A program made the translations under genes and the position numbers. Of a DNA stretch of 64,000 nt, positions 1 to 10,639 are shown piece after piece; position 1 is the stretch's first letter, and the number at the start of each line of letters is the position of its first letter. This stretch comes from Apodemus sylvaticus (lineage: Eukaryota; Chordata; Mammalia; Rodentia; Muridae), in NCBI RefSeq assembly GCF_947179515.1, contig NC_067473.1:75225719-75289718 (forward strand), read 5' to 3'. Under the pieces are notes generated by a model. The model saw only the letters and a list, made by a program, of their open reading frames with translations. It had not been told where the DNA came from and made no database searches.

Positions 1-519
1 AGGCCAGGGGGTCCAAGTAGATGGAGTCTGCTTTCCTCTCATGCTCGAAGCCACCATGTTTCCCTTGGAGGAGGCAGAATTCTGTAGTGGGGAGAAAAGC
101 CCAAGCCAGGCAGGGTCAGCACAGCTCATTGGCTCCTCAGACTCACCGTCACCTACTCAGACTGCGGCAGAAGACACAAAAAGGCTTTTGCTTCTTTGCA
201 TCTGTGTTTGAGACCAAGTCTGGTGGTTTGAATGAGAGATATCTTCTGTGGAACTCGGCATTTAAGTGTTTGGTGGCACTGTTTGGAAGAAGGTGCAGTC
301 CTGCTAGAGGAAGTAGGTCACCGGGCAAGGGCTCTGAGTTACAGCCTTTGAGCTACTGTCACCTCTGTGATCTCAGCTCCCTGTTCCTGGTCACACGCCT
401 GCCGCTTGCTGACATGCTTCTACCCCTCCATGCTGGACTCTTCTCTCCTTGAAACCATAAGCCAAATTACACTCTTCCTTGAGTTGCCTTTGGTCACAGT
501 GCTTTGGCACAGCGACAGA

Positions 520-618
520 AAAATAAAGAGTCTTACTATGTCGCCCAGGCTGATCTCTAGATCCCCCTGCCTCAGCCTCACAAGTGCTAGGATTACAGAC
601 ATGTGCCACCATGTCTGC
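520..618 (-). mobile_element. Old B1-like (7SL-derived) SINE
   Basis: On the minus strand it reads GGTGGCACATGTCTGTAATC, then GAGGCTGAGGCAGGGGGAT and CAGCCTGGGCGACATAG, the 7SL/B1 body. It is diverged and lacks a clean tail. It lies in Gsdme intron 5. Open frames across this position come from the SINE. Confidence 0.75.
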
Positions 619-1956
619 TCACTTGAGGGCTTTTACACTAGGTCTGATCAGGCATAGAGTGGCAGACAGACTTGTCCTGTACTATAGCAAGCTTAGGAGC
701 GCCTGTCGGTTCCCTCTGTGTCCTTGTCTTCTGAGAGGAGAAGGCACCTTTTGTTGAGCACAGGGAAAACACCTCCCCCTAGGGGTTGCTACCCCTTCAG
801 AGGTGGGCCAGGAAACCCTAGATTTTGTCTTCCATTTCCTCAAATCCCTGTAAAACATGTTGGGTTTCATGTGCTAATGTCATTACTACGGTGAAAAAGA
901 AGAACCAAAGACTGATTCCTGACTGAAGCTCAAACAGCCACCTTACAGCAGTTCTCTGGGCCAGGAGCGAGACATCCTAGAGTAGAGGGGCAGTGGGGCA
1001 CAGGGCTCAGGCATGGCAGGTGTTTCCCAGTGGATTAACTTTGGGAACCAGGTGACAGTGGTATAGGTGATGAGAGAGCAAGCTGGGGACGCCTGCAGGG
1101 CAAAGCTCCTGGGGTCAGAGGCAGCCAGGGTTAAACATGGATGCAAGGATCAAACCATGGGGATGGGAGTCCTGGTGATGAGAAGGAAAAGGACTGCAGC
1201 TGAGCACCAGATACAGCCTGGCCAGGGAGAGAAAGGACGGGGCTCGGAGAGGAACCACAAAGCAGGTCTTAGCAGGCTCTGCATAGATCCTAACAAGCAG
1301 CCCTGTCCCTCCTGAACTGCACGCAAGGCGCTGCAGTCCTTTGGCATAGTCTGTGTCTAACTGCAACAGACTAAACTGAGAAAAAGACAGCTTCTAAAGA
1401 GCTATCACCTAGTCCTGGATGGCGACCACCCCAGATCACCGGAGAGAAGGACTTAGATGTGAGGTCACCTAGGAGAATGTGCCCATATCTCAGTAGCCAT
1501 GTCCCCCACCCCACCCCCACAGCTGGAAGGCCCTTTGTTCATAAACATCCTTGAAGCTGAAGTAGGTCAGTAGGTCCTTCCTTTGTCATCAGAAGGGAGG
1601 TAAGAGGACATTCATCTCTGTCAGGCTCAGCATCCTCAAGACTCAAGGTCACAACAACATCACTGGTATTAGGGTTTTGACAGCAGCCCCCCCCCCTTTT
1701 GTAGGAATAATGGGAAGAAATACCTTGGGAGAAAGGTTTGTTCCACTGTGATTTGGGACCTCATAAATACACCACTCAATAAATATTCATAAAACCTTGT
1801 GTAAAGCCCACCCGCAACGCCCTGGACAGGCTCCCTGCCCAGGGGCACCAACCCCTACCCCTGCAGGGTTTGCTTTGCTCTGCTTGTCTATTGCTTTAAG
1901 TGAGCATCTGCTCAGTCTGCTTCTTGACTGAATTCACTCCTTCAAGACAACACTGA
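619..1956. other. Gsdme intron 5, no recognised feature
   Basis: Unique-looking intronic sequence. The only notable item is a ten-base C run at 1687-1696. Short open frames on both strands show no family resemblance. Confidence 0.6.
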
Positions 1957-2160
1957 TGGGACTGGAGAGCTGGCTCGGCATTTAGGAACAGTGCTGTTCT
2001 TCCGCAGAACCTGGGTTGGCTCCCCAGTACCTACATGGATTGCTCTCAACCATCCTTAACTCTAGTTGCAGGGCTGTGATGCGCTCTCCTCTGCAGTCCT
2101 CAGATACCAGGCACACAGGTACTGCATATACTTCCACACAGGCCACACCCTTTAAACCTT
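1957..2160 (+). mobile_element. B2/B3 SINE
   Basis: Starts with the tRNA-derived head (GGGACTGGAGAGCTGGCTC) and continues through the CCTGGGTTGGCTCCCCAGTACC B-box region and an unrelated body ending in A/C-rich sequence. Diverged copy. Confidence 0.75.
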
Positions 2161-2515
2161 CCCCCACAACATCACCAATTGCGGAACAAATGTTCAAAAC
2201 TATGGAGGACATTTTTCATATAAAGCACCACAGGACACCTGCTCAGAAGATGAATGAGAATCCCTGATGGGTCCTGTGTGGGGTTAAGCCAGCTGAGACT
2301 AGGAACTACCCAGGACTCAACAGCTTTACAGGAGGTCTGGATGGCTGCAGAGCCAATGTTCCTCCCTGGCTCAGTGACCCTGAGGAGTGAGAGGTACATG
2401 AAGCCCCTGGCTCCCCTCCCCCAATTCCCCAGTGCCTCCTACTGCCCAGAGTCAGATCCTAGACACTCTGCTCCCCTGTCCCCTCTCTACCAGGGCATGC
2501 CTCATGAGGACTCAC

Positions 2516-2636
2516 CAAACTGGCCGTCCTGTTTCACAAACAGCTCCATGATGCCGTAGGCAATGGTGGTAGCAGCGGGGATCTCCAGCACTACATTGGT
2601 GTCCGTGGTGACCGTCCCATCCTCCATTGCTGACAC
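2516..2636 (-). CDS. Gsdme: Gsdme coding exon 5 (residues 193-232)
   Basis: This 121-base exon is read on the minus strand. The acceptor is a CCCACAG ending at 2637 and the donor is GTGAGT starting at 2515, a strong site. It enters in phase 0 (first codon GTG, V193) and leaves in phase 1 (one base of codon 233), so exon 6 outside the window must supply two bases. The peptide contains DGTVTTDTNVVLEIPAATT, IAYGIMELFVK and ends DGQF. It belongs to the beta-rich part of the gasdermin N-terminal domain that rearranges into the transmembrane barrel. There are no stops or frameshifts. Residue 196 is M here; I recall a threonine in the mouse and human proteins. Confidence 0.95.
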
Positions 2637-4021
2637 CTGTGGGCAAGAGCATGTTCCTGCTTATATACTCAGGCACCCCTAGCTTCTTCCTGTCACACCT
2701 ATATCCAGCCTCCTAGGAATGCTGGGAAATATCCACAGAGCTAAAGGAGGAGGAGGAGACACCTGGCACTGGCATCGGGTGGCATGGGTCAGATGCCAGA
2801 GCATGAGCTCGGAAGCTACATACCAGATTGATGCTTCGGCGACAGCATTCCACATTACACCACTGTGGTCCCACAACACTGTGATTAATATTCCTATCTC
2901 CTAGTGCCATTGTGAGCAGTCTGCCATCACTGCAGAAGGCATCAGTCACACCTGTGGTGACACTGTTAGCAGGCCCCTGTGCACCGACAGTCACTGTCCG
3001 CATGGAATACCAGATCATTATAAATGACAATGCCATCGTCTCATGCACACTAGACTACATCTTTAGTATTACATTTTACAGTTTTTAAATTATAGTTTTT
3101 ATAAGAAGGAAGGAAGGAAACTGCTCTGAGTTAGGCTGGCAGCAGCCTCGTGCACCTCAGGTTCACTGCATCCCTCAGGTGCACCGTGAATCTCTGCAGA
3201 CATCCAGGCCTGGGTAGGCATCAGGTGATTGATTCTCCAGCATCACATGACCACCACCAACATCACCAAGTGCTATGTAACTCAGAGCACAGCTAAGTGA
3301 TAAGTAAGATCTGTTTCTAATTCCTTCTCTGGGTTCAAGTAACAACTTTGAAATCTCAGTGAAAATGCCAACAGGATAAAGCTGGTCTGGGAAGCCCTCA
3401 CTGAGCCGTTCACACAATCGTGAATGGTGCTCTGGGCACAGCCAAAGCCAGGATAACAAGGCCATAGGAAAGGCTCTGGGAAACAGACAGGAGGAAGATG
3501 GATGGGCAGGGCTGGGCTGTCAAGCAGGAAAGAGCCCTTCCTGCAGTACCCCAGGGACAGGAAGCTGGAGATCTTTGTTGGCCAAACACTGGAGACAGAC
3601 AACACAGCTTAGCCATCTGCGCCTGGACCAAGCATTTTCTTTGAATCAAGAAGCAGCAGCAGCTGGGCTCCAGCTCACAGGATCAGACCTTCAGCAGGTG
3701 GTGACCATGGGCAGGAGTGTCAGCAGGGCCAGCTGAAGTCACCTCCATCAGGTCCCCTTTTCCCCTCTGCTGCCGAGCCTGCTCACCTGTCTACCCAGCA
3801 GTCCCAGCTATAGACTTACAGCCATGCCTCACCCAGCCCACTGCCAAATATAGCCCTTCTGCGCCTTCTAGAAAAAGCCAGTGCCACCAAGAAGGAAACT
3901 ACCAAGAAGATTATAAGCCCCGTGGCCAGCTAAGGGAGCAGTTTAAGCAGATGGCTGCCTACCTCTCTCATTTTAGAACACCCCAGGATCAGCTTAGATC
4001 TGGAAGAAATGGTAAATGACT

Positions 4022-4063
<42 letters not shown>

Positions 4064-4513
4064 TTCACGTGTTCCTGGCCTGGCTAAACTTCCTTAAAGG
4101 AAGCATTCTACTTTCCATAAGCAGAGCAGTGTTAGGCCTATGCCTAGCTAGCCACTAGAATTCTGTTGCCACAGATCGAGAAACAGACACAACCCACATG
4201 ATCTGGTGAGCTCCAGACCAGGAGCACTCTCTCCCTGCGTTCTAATAAGCCTGAAGAATGCCCGGAGCCCTCAGCTCCAAGAGGAAGCCGCCTCGACTTT
4301 CTAGGAAGGAGGGCGGCTCACAATATCTTCAAGCCCCACAGTGCCTGAGGCCAGGTGCCTCAGAGAGCTTAGTTATGTGATCCCGGAATGTCTTGTTTAC
4401 TAGAGCAGCCTGAGTCTGTCTCATTCCTAACCCTCTACAGAAAGAGTTCTGACTGAAGAAGACAGTCAGAAAAGGGGCCCGTGGGGAAAGTTCTCCATGC
4501 TGAGGTGTGGCAC
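2637..4513 (-). other. Gsdme: Gsdme intron 4
   Basis: A 1.9-kb intron, mostly unique sequence apart from a tetranucleotide microsatellite near 4.02-4.06 kb and a short GGAA run near 3104-3119. I see no further exon with coding similarity. Confidence 0.8.
4021..4061 (+). repeat. (ACAG)n microsatellite
   Basis: About ten perfect copies of the tetranucleotide. Confidence 0.95.
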
Positions 4514-4685
4514 CTGTATAGTCTTGGTCTGGATCCCCACCATGCCTCCGCACGTCTCCTCCGACTGCACATGCTCAGAAATCACACACTTCTGCGTGGT
4601 CACGATCTTCTGTGTCAGCACACACAGGACCTCATTCCTGCTCTCTAGCACCTGCTGGAGCACCAGATTGTCCATATTAACTGTT
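4514..4685 (-). CDS. Gsdme: Gsdme coding exon 4 (residues 135-192)
   Basis: This 172-base minus-strand exon has a pyrimidine-rich acceptor (CTTTTTCAG ending at 4686). It completes codon 135 (Arg), carrying two bases over from exon 3, and ends after a complete CAG codon (Q192). The peptide contains NMDNLVLQQVLESRNEVLC, the segment around QKCVISEHV, and CGGMVGIQTKTIQ. It is part of the gasdermin N-terminal pore-forming domain. The donor reads CAG|GTGCCA, an intact GT but a poor match at +4 to +6, so this exon may be inefficiently defined. The frame is open throughout. Confidence 0.95.
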
Positions 4686-6117
4686 CTGAAAAAGAAAATT
4701 GGTCATGAGTAACCCTGTGCCTCCAGGGAGACCAAGGCAGGGACCAGAACATCCTCTTGCAGCTAGAAGAGGGAACAGAAGATTTCACTAATTTCCTGGT
4801 GAGGAGAGCAGAGGCAGGTTTCTTAAAATGGCTTCTGCCAAGTTCTCCTGAGGCCACTCAGACCAGCTGAGGGACAGGATGGACACTGGAAGAAGTGCCA
4901 AGGAATTATACTCTAATCATGAAGTCCCTGACATTCTCGCTGGCTTCAGGGAAGAACAGTGGGAAGCTACGCTGCAGGACAGCTGCCACCCAGTCTTCCG
5001 GGTGAGGCTGGGGTGAGGAAAAGGGTGGCGGACATCATGGCGGATGTCTGACCTCTTCTGAAGCACAGGGTCATTCTGATGAGAGGCAGGCAGCTTCACA
5101 CAGGGGAGAGGCACAGGTTAATGTATAGGCTGTGGCAGAAGATCAGACTGGAAACCTGATGGGACTACAGGAAGAATATACAACCTCTGCGGGGTTCCTA
5201 TCACAGAGACAGAAGCCATTTGGTCTAGGCTGCCCTCGGCCACCCACCTGAGACCACATGGGTCCCCATGTGAAAAACTGATCCTGAGCCACTTAAAATT
5301 CTGTATAGTTTCAAGGTCAAGCCACAGTTCCAGCTATGCATGGATGCTTAATCCAATGCTGAGATAAGCTCCCTAGAGACCGCAGTTAACAGAACATAAC
5401 CTCCAGTGGCTACGGGAGGGCAGGAAAAGCAGCAGATCCCAGCTGCAGTCGGCATGGGAAGAAAAGGCTCATCCCGTGCTTCCAAGGCATCTGAGGTTAG
5501 TCACCTGCAGGCTCAGCCTCCATCCCTAGCCACAAGGGGGCAGGGTGCATCCCAAGTATGCGTAGGGTGCCCAGGGTTTTGGAAGCAACACCGAAGTGCA
5601 CAACATAACTGGCCAGGGCACTAACCAGCCCATGAAACACATGTGCATAGTGACTTATCCATAACATGGGACTGGTCACCGTGGAAGGAGTCAGCGCTAA
5701 CACATTCTACAACATGAAAAAAACTTTAGCCCTCAAAATCAGCCACCAAAAAGGGACAAACGCTATTAGAGTCCATATTTAGGGATGATCTAGAATAGAC
5801 AAATTCACAATGATACTGAAGGCTGGAGTACTGAGGCTGGGAGGTGGGAGAATCGGGAAATATTAATTACTCAATGGCTCAGAGTTCCACTTGGAGGAGG
5901 TGGAAAATTCCAGAGACGGATAGAGCTGATGGTTACACAACAGAGAGAGTGTATTTAATGCCAACGGATCATACACTTAAATGGCAGACTTGCAAATTTT
6001 GTAGTTTTCCACAGTAAAAAGAAACATTCAGAACACTGGTAAGTCCTCCACTAGGCAGGGCAGTGCAAAAGCACTGTAATATCCACGTGGAGGCAAAGTG
6101 GACCATGAACAAAAATG
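4686..6117. other. Gsdme intron 3, proximal unique sequence
   Basis: No confident repeat or exon. Open frames are short and without recognisable similarity. Confidence 0.6.
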
Positions 6118-6440
6118 CTGGCCAGGGCACTAGGGAATGGCTGTACTGGGCAAGCATGACTGAGTCGGAGCCCCAGTACCAATGTGAAATGTCCCCGGTG
6201 GTGCATGTCTGTGACCTCAGGTCTGAAGAAGCAGAGACAGGAGAACCTCGCAGCGAGCTGGCTAGCCGGTTTAGCCAAATCAGTGAGCTGCAAGTTCACT
6301 GAGAGACTGCGTCCAAAAACAGCGTGAGGTGATCATGGAAGACACCCGATGTGGACCTCCGCTCTCCATCTATATGCACGCACACCCACTTTGTCTGAGT
6401 ATCTGTGCACACGTATGCATATACAAATGTGTGCATGTGT
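6118..6440 (+). mobile_element. Diverged rodent SINE composite
   Basis: GGTGGTGCATGTCTGTGACC, GAAGAAGCAGAGACAGG and a trailing GACACCCGATGTGGACCTC followed by CA-rich sequence resemble the B3/RSINE-type composite SINEs. The exact family is unresolved. Confidence 0.5.
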
Positions 6441-7286
6441 ACACATCACATAGTTACAGAAGTGGCTAGATTGATTGACTGACGAATTAACTGTTGGGCT
6501 AATTCCAGGGAGAAGTATGGACAGGGAGCTGGGCGCTGCCCTCCCACTCCTGACTGATCTGCAGGGAATTAGGTCACCTGAATTCACGTGGTGGCTTTCT
6601 TATGAATAGCTGTTGGTAATGATGCCCTTAGCATGGGTTGTTTGAAGGGATAGTGAGCAGTCAGCTTATGCTACACCAAGGGTGTGCCATAAGACATTCC
6701 AACCAATTTCCCAATAAGATCTACAGAACAAAGCCTCTATATGTGCAGTTCCTGGAACCTGTGGACCATTTAACTGGGTCAGGGTAGCTACGTTACTCAC
6801 TTGCTTAAAAGCCTTCAAGGGCTCTTCCTCAACTGCTCACCCAGGTTCTACAACCCCATGACCATATCCTTGCCTCCTATTCTACCAACTTCACCCTCAA
6901 GCCTTTTCTCTATGCCTTCAAGAAGCCATGATATGCCCAGTCAAAGCCCTGGCACTTCATTCCTGCCTGCCATGTCTTAGACATCTTCGTCACCTCCTCA
7001 GGGAGCTGAGCTCCATACTCTTTGAGAGCAGTTCTCTGTCCCCACAGCACAGCTGAGCCGGAGAGCTTACTTCTACAGTTCCTCTGGCTCTTTCTTTTCT
7101 CCGTCCATTGCCAGCACCAGCAGTGTAGAACAGAAACTCCACGCTCCATGGTGTTGAGGACCAGGCTACCATGTTCTGCTGATCTCAGGGCTGGATCAGC
7201 ACTTGAACGTTCATTTACATAAATGAATATGTAAATTCAGTCTGTTTCTTCCTTGTCTATTTGCTTTAATATATGAGTGCCCAGGG

Positions 7287-7288
<2 letters not shown>
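6441..7288. other. Intronic sequence without recognised feature
   Basis: About 850 bases of Gsdme intron 3. I see no repeat, exon or RNA gene here. Confidence 0.55.
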
Positions 7289-7343
<55 letters not shown>

Positions 7344-7422
7344 TCAGAAAAAAAGAAGGACAGAGGGAGGGAGGATAGAGAGGGAAAAAGAGTAGGAAGA
7401 AGGGGGAGAGAGGAAAGAGAAC
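7289..7422 (+). repeat. (GT)n followed by a homopurine tract
   Basis: About 56 bases of alternating GT (7289-7344) are followed within a few bases by an almost pure A/G stretch (about 7347-7422). The apparent open frames here are only the repeat being translated. Confidence 0.95.
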
Positions 7423-7942
7423 ATATTGAAAACAAAAAGGGAATGGAATACGGTGTTTGGTTTGGTGGAGGGTGGACAGTTGACTCTCCCCTTTTGCAGA
7501 TACTGGGTGGTTAACATGAAGTCAGGTCTCTTTGTGACTTCTGACTGAAACAAGGGCTGGTAAAGACATTTTCCAGTCCCTTCCCACATTTTCAGGAAGA
7601 TGATGCCTACTTTCCCAAGAGCTGAGGGAAGTTCAATGTTCTGGCCATGCCCACCAGAGAGATGACCAAGTCCAGGTGCTTTAGGATCCTACCAAGGTCA
7701 GCAAATTGGCACAGCAGTACAAACTTAAAGGAAGAAGTACATCAACTCTACTGACCGAGTGCATGGGAAAGGCCAGTGGGATAGCTGTCTCTGTGGACAT
7801 TCACTATCAGTGCACAAGGACTGGACAATGTCAGCAAAAAGATGCATAAACGAAAGCCAAATTCTGTCAAGTAGGGAAAAAAAGGAGATAAACACCAGAG
7901 AAGATGTAGAAATGAAGTCAACTCATATAACTTAAAAAGAAC
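7423..7942. other. Intronic sequence without recognised feature
   Basis: Unique-looking part of Gsdme intron 3. Confidence 0.55.
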
Positions 7943-8115
7943 GGGCTAGAGAGATGGCTCAGTACAAAGGAGCACTGGCTTCTCCCACAGACGACCTCGC
8001 TTCAGTCCCAGAAGCATCCACATGGCAGCTCACAACACCTGGAACTCCAGGTCTGGAGCATGCAATGCCACCATTGGCCCCTGCAAGCAACCCCACACAC
8101 AGTGCACATGAACGC
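7943..8115 (+). mobile_element. B2/B3 SINE
   Basis: Head GGGCTAGAGAGATGGCTCAG, B-box-like CGCTTCAGTCCCAGAAGC, then CACATGGCAGCTCACAACAC, the B3 body. Confidence 0.8.
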
Positions 8116-8124
8116 ACACCGACT

Positions 8125-8255
8125 CGCAAATGCCTGTAATCCCAGCACCCAGGAAGCTGAGGCAGAAGGATTATTATAAGTTTAAGGCCAGCCTGTGCTC
8201 ATAGTGAGTTTTAGGATAGCCTTAGTTATAGAGTAAGACAAACGGAAGAAAGCTA
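8125..8255 (+). mobile_element. B1/B4-like SINE fragment
   Basis: TGCCTGTAATCCCAGCACC, GAAGCTGAGGCAGAAGGAT and AAGGCCAGCCTGTGCTCATA are an older B1-derived body directly after the previous SINE. Confidence 0.75.
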
Positions 8256-8929
8256 AAGAGAATGGGAAGGAGACTGAGGAGGATAGGGGACGGGAGGGAG
8301 AGGAGTAATAGTGCTGGTCGACAGTGAGTACAGTAGCCTCCCACTGCGGCGGACCCCCTCACAGTACTTCAGGAGCTTTGTATCTAGTGTGAGGATCTGG
8401 GCGTCTAAGAGTAAAAGAGCCTACTGTGTGTTCCTAAAGCCTCCAGAATCCAAGTTGCAACTGTCATGCTAGATGTGTAGACAGCTTGGAGTCCAGCCTC
8501 TTAGAAGTCCAGTCCTTGGGAGAGCAGCTGTCATAGCAACAAGTTGACATCCACTTCTACTTTCTACACAGGAACTATACCTGGTGCCTTCACCACATGG
8601 TACAACTTTGGGACTGCACTGGGAGCTGAAAAGGGTCCCAGCTTTTTCCTGTGGTTCTAAAACATGAGTTCTAGTGACCCTAGGCCCTGCCACTACCTGG
8701 CCACACTGTACCTGCCTGGTGGGAACTAGGAAGGTGCTCATCACAGGGCAGGACCTGCTGGTGCAAAAAGCTCTGGCGTTAGCCAGCTTCTCTCCTGGAA
8801 CTGGGGGACAGCCCATCATCATTCCTTGTCGTCCATAGCCTCTACCAGTGTGGTAAGCTGTGTGTCGACCAGAGCTTGCTCTGTGTGGCCTATAGATATG
8901 CTAAATAGCCTTCAAATACCAAATGAGTT
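8256..8929. other. Intronic sequence without recognised feature
   Basis: No exon or repeat recognised; a purine-rich patch lies at about 8260-8305. Confidence 0.55.
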
Positions 8930-9765
8930 TCGAATACTAAAATCATGAGTTCCAGGACCATGCCTGCTCAATCCAAGGAGCCCAGGGAAGGTCTTTGCAC
9001 ATATGTAACCTGCACAGGGACCAACAGCTCAGGACAGCTCACCGTAATCCCTGGCCTTCTCACAAAAAAGAACTGGGACAATGCCATTGCCAAGGCCATT
9101 GCCAAGGCCATTGCCGCTGCTGGGGTCTAGCCCCTAAACTCCATGAACATGGCTACCAGTGCCACAAGCATGAGCCCCAACTGCAGTCACCCCACTGGAC
9201 CTTAGGAAGGCCCCCTTTATGTTCCAAAACCTCAAACCATAGTTTCCAATATAGCAGACTCACCGATATATACCACATATATACAGCAGCACCAGTGCCC
9301 ACCTTACAGAGCTGAAAGTGTTCCCACACTACCATGTGACTGCTAGTGCCGCAGACGGAGGCATTTCCCATGTCTGTCCTGAGACTCCCATGTCACCTGC
9401 AGGGGTCATGGCTACAGGTATCACTGCCATCGGTGTCATCCACATGCACTTACTCTGAAGGATCTGGAGAGAATTGAATCATATACCTCCACCCTGGCAG
9501 CCACCATCACAGTCCTGGTGCCACTGGGACTTGACTCTGTGGAGCCTGAAGATACAGATCTGTGTCCTTGTGTGTTTATGAGACCTCGTGTCCCCCACAG
9601 ACACATAGAAGGGCCTTCATGAGCCCTACAGGCTCTACTACTAGAGCCCCATAGGCATGCTGACATCAGTCAAAACCAGCAAAATCGCAAAGGCTCTCAC
9701 TCCAGCCAATGCAAAAACACCAAGCCAGTGGAACTTGTCATTTCCCATGCCTTAAAAAAATAAAA
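8930..9765 (+). other. Unassigned GCC/CAT-rich block ending in an A-rich stretch
   Basis: About 830 bases with an odd, repetitive CCA/GCC/CAT texture, including three near copies of a 12-base unit (9082-9117), ending CTTAAAAAAATAAAAC near 9750-9766. It could be a rodent mid-repetitive element, or a decayed retrocopy because of the A-rich end. The short open frame at 8945-9130 (61 codons) has no family I recognise, and I do not call it a gene. Confidence 0.35.
9082..9117 (+). repeat. 12-bp tandem repeat (GCCATTGCCAAG)
   Basis: Just under three copies of the unit in tandem inside the unassigned block. Confidence 0.85.
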
Positions 9766-10299
9766 CTGTCCCTACGAAAGCTTCTTCAACATCCCTTATG
9801 CAAAGAGAAACTCTACAGACTGGAAAAGATGGAGCACACCTCAAGACAGTAAAAGTGCTAGGTGCCAAGCCCACGGCCATGTCACACTGGGTAGGGAGAA
9901 GCTCCCTGCATTTTCTCTGAGATAAGGAGCAAGGTAGGGAAGCCCGTGCTTCACTCCTGTCTAACGTGGTATTGAAGTCTTGACAGGAGCAACTGAGCAA
10001 GAGGAAGAGAAGAAATTAGGCACTTGTGCAGATGGTGCGATTTTATGTGGAGATAAACCGAGCTGCCAAGCAGCCACCAGATGAAGCCATCACTTTGTAT
10101 ACTGAACTGAAATATCAATTTAAAAAAACAGTTAGAACTTACAAACAAATCCAGTAAAGTGACAAGACATAAAAGTCAAGATACACAAGCTAGCACCATC
10201 TTTATACTACAGTAATGAGCGTTCTAGCCCAGAAATTAAGAAGGCAGTCCCATATAGCCAAGGCTTGCACCAACTCATGGGAAGTCAGGACAGAAAAAA

Positions 10300-10356
10300 A
10301 GTCACAAATTCAAGGTCAGCCTGAGCTACAGAGTGAGTTCTAAGTCAGCATGTCAA
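10300..10356 (+). mobile_element. B1/B4 SINE 3' fragment
   Basis: TTCAAGGTCAGCCTGAGCTA and CAGAGTGAGTTCTAAGTCAG match the right half of B1-derived SINEs. Confidence 0.6.
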
Positions 10357-10477
10357 AACACCAGAATACATAGGACCCTTCTTCACAGAAAGAGGAAAAA
10401 AGACTAATATTTGTATAAGTCTAAGAGTAATCAGAGCAATCTTGAATACCTCCATCCAAACCACACTACAAAGCTGA

Positions 10478-10562
10478 GGGTGTGCACACCTGAAAACCCC
10501 ATCACTTGGGAAGCTGAGGCAGGCGGACTGTGAGTTCGAGTCCCACCTGAGCTTCATAATAC
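10478..10562 (+). mobile_element. B1-like SINE fragment
   Basis: GTGTGCACACCTGAAAACCC, CTTGGGAAGCTGAGGCAGGC and TGTGAGTTCGAGTCCCACC are a diverged B1 body without a tail. Confidence 0.65.
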
Positions 10563-10639
10563 ATTTCATCTAGCCTGGCCTCTGAGACCCAGGATGGGCA
10601 GATGCATGAACTAGCGTCTAATGCACTGACTGTAAAGCT

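Noticed and set aside
8945..9130. Small protein of 61 codons in the GCC-rich block
   Set aside because: No family, no initiation or splice context, and the sequence is tandem-repeat derived.
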